DNA of 64,000 nt, from contig JAFPWY010000010.1 of NCBI GenBank assembly GCA_017412605.1, forward strand, positions 248,001-312,000. Direction: 5' to 3'. Positions within the stretch are counted from its first letter, which is position 1. Each line of letters opens with the position of its first letter. This stretch comes from Fibrobacter sp. (GTDB taxonomy: Bacteria; Fibrobacterota; Fibrobacteria; Fibrobacterales; Fibrobacteraceae). Shown piece by piece: positions 58,596-64,000 of this stretch. The notes under the pieces are model-generated. The model was given only the letters and a program-made list of their open reading frames with translations, did not search any database and was not told the DNA's origin. Position numbers and translations under genes: made by a program.

Positions 58596-60053
58596 ATGAA
58601 GGGGCAAATGAATTTTAAGATATTGGCACCGTGTGCGTTTGCTGCGCTGGTGCTGGCGGCGTGTTCCGATGACGGCTCGTCGTCGCTCGATTACCCTGAA
58701 GCGGAATCTAGCAGCTCCGTGGAAAGTTCTTCCGATGAAGCTTCTAGCAGTTCCGTCGTGAAATCGAGTAGTTCTGTGTCTAGCAGTTCTGTATCGAGCA
58801 GTTCGGTAGAAGAATCCAGCAGTTCGCAGGAACCCGAGAGTTCGAGCAGCGAGCAAGTGTTTATCGACGAACGCGATGGACAGGCTTACCGGTACGTGGT
58901 CATCGGGGAACAGACCTGGATGGCGCAGAACCTGAACTACACGGATACTGCCACGAAATATTCGTATAATTATACCCCGGACATTGCCGACCCCACTATA
59001 GGGCGCTACTATTGGGACCAAGATGCGAAAGTCTCGTGCCCCGCGGGTTGGCATCTTCCGAGATTTATGGATTTCAGCAAGCTGGTGACAACTGTTGGCG
59101 GGCCGGATTCTGCGGGCAAGTTGCTGCGGTCAGTCGACGCCTGGTACGATAGGCAGGGCGATACGGACATTTATGGTTTTGCCGCGACTCCCACGGGAAT
59201 GAGATGTAGCGGAGGGTCCAATACGAAAGCCATATACATGTCGGCAGACTATGCCCAGTACGGTGGCCTGTATTCCTTTAACCTGGAAGCAGAAAAACCG
59301 GTGGAATGGAAGGACAATAGCGGTGGCTGCTACATGGCCGTAAGGTGCGTGAAGGATGACGATTTCTATAAGGTGATTCCTGATTCTGCGGATGTCGCGC
59401 AGCAGGAACCTTGCAAGACGCAAGAAGAAGACGACTGCGAATACGGGACACTCAAGGATAGCCGCGACAACCGTGAATACAAGACTGTCGTGATAGGTGA
59501 TCAGACATGGATGGCGGAAAACCTGAGGATTGATTATCCGGAAGGGGCGCTATGCATGAAGGATGACAAGGATACCTGTGCCAAGTACGGATATGGATAT
59601 ACCTGGGCTGCTGCCATGGACTACTTGGGCAAGTATTCCGATGACGCTGTCGGCTGTGGCAATGATTCATATTGCACAAGAGCGAGAGATGTTCGTGGAA
59701 TTTGCCCAGAAGGCTGGCATTTGCCGGATTTGGCTGAATTCCAGACTATGCTCTACGCAGTCAATGAACGGCATTCCGGGAATAGCAACTTGAAGGCGTC
59801 TAACTTGTGGCAGAATGATTCTAGAACCGTTGAAAGTGCTTTCCGTGATAAATACGGATTTTCGCTGATGCCTGGCGGGATGGTTCTGCCACCCGTCTTC
59901 AATAATCAGCAAACAGGCAGTTCCACATGTCTTTGGGCTTCTTACGACGTTTCTCCGCGTTATGCCTACCATTTGTATGTTGACAGGACCTATGCGCTTA
60001 TGGAGAAGAACGAAAAACTTTACGGTTGTTACGTTCGCTGCATAAAGGACTAA
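58596..60053 (+). CDS. Lipoprotein with two FISUMP domains
   Basis: 485 residues from the ATG at 58596; an ATG four codons later (58608, after AAGGGG) is also plausible. Lipobox LVLAAC then SDDGSS. A Ser-rich linker covers about 29-85. The first FISUMP domain (about 88-258) has DERDGQAYRYVVIGEQTWMA, CPAGWHLPRFMDFSKL and MAVRCVKDD. The second (about 285-485) has DSRDNREYKTVVIGDQTWMA, CPEGWHLPDLAEFQTML and YVRCIKD. The two copies are complete but only about half similar, so the duplication is not recent. It is probably a surface carbohydrate- or protein-binding lipoprotein. Convergent with the CotH gene, 8 bases apart. Confidence 0.87.
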   Translation: MKGQMNFKILAPCAFAALVLAACSDDGSSSLDYPEAESSSSVESSSDEASSSSVVKSSSSVSSSSVSSSSVEESSSSQEPESSSSEQVFIDERDGQAYRYVVIGEQTWMAQNLNYTDTATKYSYNYTPDIADPTIGRYYWDQDAKVSCPAGWHLPRFMDFSKLVTTVGGPDSAGKLLRSVDAWYDRQGDTDIYGFAATPTGMRCSGGSNTKAIYMSADYAQYGGLYSFNLEAEKPVEWKDNSGGCYMAVRCVKDDDFYKVIPDSADVAQQEPCKTQEEDDCEYGTLKDSRDNREYKTVVIGDQTWMAENLRIDYPEGALCMKDDKDTCAKYGYGYTWAAAMDYLGKYSDDAVGCGNDSYCTRARDVRGICPEGWHLPDLAEFQTMLYAVNERHSGNSNLKASNLWQNDSRTVESAFRDKYGFSLMPGGMVLPPVFNNQQTGSSTCLWASYDVSPRYAYHLYVDRTYALMEKNEKLYGCYVRCIKD

Positions 60054-60061
60054 CTTTATTT

Positions 60062-61939
60062 TTACCGGCTGATCATCTTGCCGTTCAGTGTAGCGAGCCA
60101 GTGCTGATTGCGTGCTGCGCGCGGAATCTGGAACGACTGCGTTCCGGCGCGGATTTGCTTTTCGAAGAGAACGTTGCCGTTGAAGTCTACGAGCCTGAAC
60201 ATGCCACCTCTTTCGCTCTGGACGGTAATCCTGTTTTCGTTGAGAGTGTAGAAGTTCTGTTTTCTTATTTCCTGATGGCCTATGATGGCGTCTCTCCCAG
60301 GATTTGAGCTGCTTGAAGATGATGAAAACCTTGAATGGCTTGACGGACCCGGACTGCTACTGGATGAACTCGGAGTAGTCGGCTTGTCATCGTCGTCGTT
60401 GTCTTTGTCGTAATAGCCCCAATCGTCGATGATGAGCGCTTCGGTTGCCAAGGGGGAGGCGGGCTCGCTAAAACTCATCTGCTGGTCTATCCATGCGAAT
60501 CTATCCTTGACATATTTGCGCAGATGCTCGATTTCGGCATCCCACGTGGGCTCGTTGTAGTAGTTCATCTTCATGCCCATGCAACCCATGCTCCAGCCGC
60601 CCATGTTCCAGCCGTTGTTGTTCCCGCCGTTGTTGTTCCCGCCATTATTGTTGCCGGATTCCATCGGGTCGGCGTCGCAGGTGCCGCTAGACTGGCCCAG
60701 GTTCGGCCAGCGTTCGAAATTGCGATTGGCCGCATTCTTGAGGACGGTCTTGAGTGAGTCTATGAAGTGGTCGATGTTCTTGGTGTGCCACACGCCACTG
60801 CGGAGCTCTGCCCAACGAGCCTTGTATTTTTGCTGGAAGGTGTTGTTGCTCCAGATGTTCTGGATCCACTTGGCGACAAACCATTCGTTCATGCCAAAAG
60901 CGAAGCCTCCGTCATTTGCACTCTGCGGAATACGCCAACCGTCGGCCTTTTCGCCCCCGACACGCTGGTAGGCGCCGAATGCCAAGTTGAAGTCCCACGG
61001 TGCACCGAGCTGGAGCTTGCCTCCCTTGCTGTCCTTGTCCTTGAACATGTAGAAACTGCAGATGTAGGCGTCGGTGTTGTTGGTGACATCTTCGTGGATG
61101 ATGTAGTCCGTTGCTGCTTCAATATCCAGAATGTCGAGGCAACCGTTGGTGGTGATGTCGCCTTGGTCGCATTTTTGCTCGATGGAGTTGAAGAAGTTTT
61201 GGATATACTGCTGCTGTTCCTTGGTGGTGTTTTCCTTTTTCGGAGAACGCATCACGACAGGGGAGCCGTCCTTGCTCTTGAAACCTTCCTTGTCTAGCCC
61301 CTGCGTAGAGTTGTTGTCCACCTTGTCGACGCTCAGCACGTAACCGCCGGTCACGTCGTCGCCGCTGATATCTTCGTCCTTGAGTTTCGCGATATGCACA
61401 CGGGCTTTAGCACGTTTGATTTTTTCAAGCAACAGGTACACGCCCTTGTATTGCCCGTTCAGGTAGAGTTCAAAAAATTTGAAACGGGAACTGTAGCGAC
61501 CCGTGCGCTGGTAGAGCCAGTAGGCGAGCGCATTGCGGATGAGCGTCTTGTCGACATACGGCCCGTGGAACACCCAGTCGGCGCTCTTGGGCATGCCTAA
61601 AACCTTGAGGCTCGTGTCGTGGCAGGCTGTGTCGGCGACGTTCGTGCAGGGGCGCGCCTTGAGTTCGATTCCGTAACCCTTTTTGGGGAAGTCAGCGGAT
61701 GTCTGCCCGCGGATCTTGATGCCGATGTTGTATTTTTCGCCCTTGGAACTGTCGGCAATGCTGTTCGTGCCTTTGTCCAGAATGCTCATGGTGGCGGGAA
61801 TCTTGTCGGCACCCTTCTGGAGCGCTTGCCCGTTTTGAGTGTTCACGATAACCAGTGGCAGATCATAAGACTGCGCAAAAACCGGAATCGCCATGGCTAG
61901 GACGATGCCATAGAAGAAAATTTTTGATTTGTAGAACAT
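60062..61939 (-). CDS. Secreted CotH-family protein, first of a tandem array
   Basis: 625 residues. Signal peptide ends near VFAQ (residue 22). The CotH-like region (about 60-400) has IKIRGQTSADFPKKGYGIEL, DWVFHGPYVDKTLIRNALAY, YKGVYLLLEKIKR, TGGYVLSVDK and APWDFNLAFG. A Gly/Asn-rich spacer lies at about 426-446 and a Ser-rich linker at about 526-550. The C-terminus (FNGNVLFEKQIRAGTQSFQI...LNGKMISR) resembles T9SS sorting tails. CotH kinases phosphorylate proteins in spore coats, but secreted bacterial members occur near polysaccharidases and their targets are unknown. AAGGAG precedes the ATG. Confidence 0.88.
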   Translation of the reverse strand: MFYKSKIFFYGIVLAMAIPVFAQSYDLPLVIVNTQNGQALQKGADKIPATMSILDKGTNSIADSSKGEKYNIGIKIRGQTSADFPKKGYGIELKARPCTNVADTACHDTSLKVLGMPKSADWVFHGPYVDKTLIRNALAYWLYQRTGRYSSRFKFFELYLNGQYKGVYLLLEKIKRAKARVHIAKLKDEDISGDDVTGGYVLSVDKVDNNSTQGLDKEGFKSKDGSPVVMRSPKKENTTKEQQQYIQNFFNSIEQKCDQGDITTNGCLDILDIEAATDYIIHEDVTNNTDAYICSFYMFKDKDSKGGKLQLGAPWDFNLAFGAYQRVGGEKADGWRIPQSANDGGFAFGMNEWFVAKWIQNIWSNNTFQQKYKARWAELRSGVWHTKNIDHFIDSLKTVLKNAANRNFERWPNLGQSSGTCDADPMESGNNNGGNNNGGNNNGWNMGGWSMGCMGMKMNYYNEPTWDAEIEHLRKYVKDRFAWIDQQMSFSEPASPLATEALIIDDWGYYDKDNDDDDKPTTPSSSSSSPGPSSHSRFSSSSSSSNPGRDAIIGHQEIRKQNFYTLNENRITVQSERGGMFRLVDFNGNVLFEKQIRAGTQSFQIPRAARNQHWLATLNGKMISR

Positions 61940-61980
61940 ATTATACTCCTTAACCTAACTCCATATAATAATCTATATAA
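61940..61980 (-). promoter_or_regulatory. Conserved leader of the first CotH gene
   Basis: TATTATACTCCTT and ATCTATATAATTT recur at 63858-63903 before the second CotH gene, with only a few base changes. On the minus strand this includes AAATTATATAGAT, A/T-rich -10-like sequence, and AAGGAGTATAAT with the ribosome binding site. Confidence 0.6.
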
Positions 61981-62084
61981 TTTAATAGGTGGAGTATGCA
62001 TTTATTACAGATTATGCGCTATAAGCGTTGATTCTTTAACATCCGCCAATTTCTTCAAAAAATGGCGAAATTTTAAGAATTTGG

Positions 62085-63857
62085 CTATCTGTTCAGCATC
62101 TTTCCGTTGAGGGTTGCTATCCAGTGCTTGTTCCTTGCCTTGGACGGAATCTTCAGCGTCGTGAGCCCGGCCTTGATGCGGGTCTTGTATAGAACTGAGC
62201 CGTTCAAATCCATAAGGGCGAAGGAGCCTCCAACGCTTGTGTGGACTTCGAGATGGTCGCCATTTATGGCAAAGAAATTCGTCGGGGAGAGCCTGCTGAA
62301 ATCATCGGAATGGATATGCAGCCAATTTGTATCGCCCATTTCTGCTCGCCAATCGGGTTCATGGATGATGGGCTCGAATACTACAGGGCTTGCAGGTTCC
62401 GTAAAACCGAGCTGCTCGTCCATCCATTTCATTTTTTCTTTCATTTTCGTGCGGACGTGTTCGAATTCGCCGTCCCAGGTGTCTGCATTGTATCCGCCCA
62501 TAGCCATTCTCATTTCTGCTAAATAAGAGGGTCTATTGCAGTATTTTATGGGTTCCGGGTCATCTTCATAGGTTCCGGTAGCTTCTCCTAGATTTGGCCA
62601 GCGTTTGAAGTTTCTGTCGGCGGCGCTTTTGAGGTATGTCTTCATGGAATCCAGGTAGGCGTCTATGGTCTTGGTGTGCCAAACTCCGCTACGGAGCTCC
62701 GCCCACCGCTTTGACACTTCAATCTGGAAAATGCTGTCCTTCCACATCTCAAAAACCCAATTTGACTGATTCCAACTTAAACTAGAAGCATAGATTGCGT
62801 AGAGCTTTTCGATTATCCAGATGTTGTCGTATTGGTATTGGGAACTTTTGGTGGAGTCGGTTCCATTTTTTTCATCGTTGCTACTTTCTGGTGTATGCCA
62901 ATTTTTGAAGGCTAGAGAGAAACCCCATGGTGGACCGAGTGTTATTTTGCCAGTGGTCTTATTGCCTTGATCGTTCGTTTTATCCTTGGGTTTGTACATG
63001 AAGAAATTAGTTATATAGGTATCTATATTTTGGGTGAGTTCTTCAAGTAATATGTAATCTACTGCGGATGCTACATCCACGTAGTTTTCGTATCCGCTCC
63101 CGTTTTTGCCGTCCTTGTATAGAGCTCCAAGTTCGTTCAAATAATTTTGTATGTATTCTTCCTGCTCTTTTGCCACTTTATCTTTTTTGGGATAGCGCAA
63201 GATGACTTTTGTTCCATCAGATGTCTTGAACCCTAATTCTTTGTTTCTGGGGCTCGGATCCTTGTAATCGAATGTCCAAATGTAGCCGCCGGTAAGGTCG
63301 TCGCCTTCGATGTCCGTTTCTTTAAGTTTGCTCACGTTGACGCGGTATTTGCCGCGCTTGATTCTTTCGATAAGCACATAGACACCGCGATAGACCCCGT
63401 TGATGTACAGATCGAAGTGCTTTGTGCGAGGGCTGTAACGGCCTGTTTGCCGAAAGAGCCAGTGGCCAAACGAGTTCCTTACCATGCTTTTATCGACATA
63501 AGGCCCGTGCAAGACCCAGTCGTCGGAGGGTGGGAGGCCTAGAAGGCTCGCATTTATGTCTTTGCCCGTCGAATCGTGGAATTCGATGGTATAGTTTAGC
63601 TTGGGGAAATTCGCCGAAAGTCCCCCGCGGACCTTGATGCCTATTTCGTATGGGGTGGCTTTGGAACTGTCGACTACGTTGTTTGTTTTCCCGTCTAGGA
63701 CTCTTATTGTAGCGGGCAGTTTTTCGGTAACCCTGTTGTCAAGGCATCGTTGTTTGGTATCAATAAATATAATGGGCGAATCGTATGTTTGTGCAAATAC
63801 CGGAATCACCATAGCTAAGATGAAGCCATAGAAAAAACTATTCAATTTGCAGAACAT
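62085..63857 (-). CDS. Secreted CotH-family protein, second of the array
   Basis: 590 residues from the ATG at 63855-63857, preceded by AAGGAG; 21 codons upstream are open but lack a ribosome binding site. Signal peptide ends at PVFAQ. CotH landmarks are VRGGLSANFPKLNYTIEF, DWVLHGPYVDKSMVRNSFGH, YRGVYVLIERIKRGKYRV, TGGYIWTFDY and GPPWGFSLAFKNW. The last (PWGF versus PWDF) differs at an Asp that may matter for metal binding. The Gly/Asn and Ser-rich spacers of the first copy are absent. The C-terminal tail ends in LNGKMLNR, nearly as in the third copy. Confidence 0.87.
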   Translation of the reverse strand: MFCKLNSFFYGFILAMVIPVFAQTYDSPIIFIDTKQRCLDNRVTEKLPATIRVLDGKTNNVVDSSKATPYEIGIKVRGGLSANFPKLNYTIEFHDSTGKDINASLLGLPPSDDWVLHGPYVDKSMVRNSFGHWLFRQTGRYSPRTKHFDLYINGVYRGVYVLIERIKRGKYRVNVSKLKETDIEGDDLTGGYIWTFDYKDPSPRNKELGFKTSDGTKVILRYPKKDKVAKEQEEYIQNYLNELGALYKDGKNGSGYENYVDVASAVDYILLEELTQNIDTYITNFFMYKPKDKTNDQGNKTTGKITLGPPWGFSLAFKNWHTPESSNDEKNGTDSTKSSQYQYDNIWIIEKLYAIYASSLSWNQSNWVFEMWKDSIFQIEVSKRWAELRSGVWHTKTIDAYLDSMKTYLKSAADRNFKRWPNLGEATGTYEDDPEPIKYCNRPSYLAEMRMAMGGYNADTWDGEFEHVRTKMKEKMKWMDEQLGFTEPASPVVFEPIIHEPDWRAEMGDTNWLHIHSDDFSRLSPTNFFAINGDHLEVHTSVGGSFALMDLNGSVLYKTRIKAGLTTLKIPSKARNKHWIATLNGKMLNR

Positions 63858-63903
63858 ATTATACTCCTTGACCAAACCCCATATAAAGAATCTATATAAT
63901 TTT
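63858..63903 (-). promoter_or_regulatory. Conserved leader of the second CotH gene
   Basis: Matches the 61940-61980 leader: ATTATACTCCTTGACC, CCATATAAAGAATC, TATATAATTT. The copy of both gene and leader implies unit duplication. Confidence 0.6.
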
Positions 63904-63918
63904 TGCCGCTGGAATTGC

Positions 63919-63952
63919 AAAAAAGAGGGACTTCCCGTTTTGGGGGAAGTCC
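63919..63952 (-). terminator. Terminator of the third CotH gene
   Basis: On the minus strand: GGACTTCCC, CCAAAAC, GGGAAGTCC then CTCTTTTTT. It lies between the partial third CotH gene and the second one's leader. Confidence 0.82.
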
Positions 63953-63979
63953 TTCTGGTTTGCTCGAATCTAAACTTGG

Positions 63980-64000
63980 CTACCTGTTCAACATCTTGCC
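63980..64000 (-). CDS. Third CotH gene, only the last codons visible
   Basis: The final seven codons read GKMLNR and stop (TAG at 63980-63982), identical to the end of the second CotH protein (NGKMLNR). With the terminator that follows, this shows that the array continues beyond the window. Only the 3' end is present, so length and domains are unknown. Confidence 0.75.
   Translation of the reverse strand, partial: GKMLNR

Noticed and set aside
58700-58860. Short repeats in the FISUMP lipoprotein gene
   Set aside because: They are only AGC/TCT serine codon runs of a linker, with no regular unit.

Overview
The window looks like chromosomal DNA from a Fibrobacter (phylum Fibrobacterota), probably a gut or rumen strain; the species is not determinable here. 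The evidence is three genes with the Fibrobacter major paralogous (FISUMP/TIGR02145) domain, four TIGR02147 regulators, many lipoproteins with Ser-rich linkers, tandem CotH proteins, T9SS-like C-terminal tails and a large secreted polysaccharidase. Housekeeping genes are GC-rich. Variable genes are AT-rich.

Layout. 1-5.8 kb: a minus-strand, AT-rich surface-glycan operon (Wzt-like ABC ATPase, FkbM methyltransferase, an AbiC-like membrane protein, GT2, zinc-ribbon methyltransferase, a glycosyltransferase cut by the window edge). The operon begins in a GC-rich conserved ATPase half that switches abruptly to AT-rich sequence. 5.8-9.9 kb: a plastic zone with a RhuM/PLD fusion, a wrecked second copy of the Wzt ATPase 5' end carrying a palindromic repeat, and an RloA/RloB-type (AbiL-like) ATPase-TOPRIM pair. 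9.9-16.4 kb: a secreted protein, GtrA plus flavoprotein, two lipoproteins, an HU/IHF protein and a Dus enzyme with a repeat embedded in frame. 16.4-24.5 kb: regulator/lipoprotein module A, a clan-A glycosidase with a nested discoidin-like domain, citrate synthase, a four-helix-bundle gene bracketed by heptamer repeats, and an aminotransferase.

24.7-38 kb: a 1727-residue GLUG/InlB-repeat secreted protein, two FISUMP lipoproteins, branched-chain aminotransferase, RecD2, a 31-residue ribosomal-type protein and DusA. 38-50.8 kb: module D, aspartoacylase-like enzyme, three genes of unknown or hydrolase type, tRNA-Gly(CCC), NudC, SpeA plus a carboxynorspermidine-dehydrogenase-like enzyme, a GSCFA protein and rubrerythrin. 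50.9-64 kb: modules B and C in tandem, cysK, glnS, a double-FISUMP lipoprotein and at least three tandem CotH genes.

The most interesting candidate system is the four-fold two-gene module: a TIGR02147 HTH-like regulator followed at once by a surface lipoprotein. The four start regions share a -10 box placed 6-7 bases before the ATG, suggesting leaderless transcripts. Three of the four have a direct repeat spaced 71-72 bp whose near copy lies about 50 bp before the start. This suggests a paralogous family of self-regulated surface-lipoprotein switches. All functional statements are inferred from reading the sequence and from family knowledge; no database search was run.
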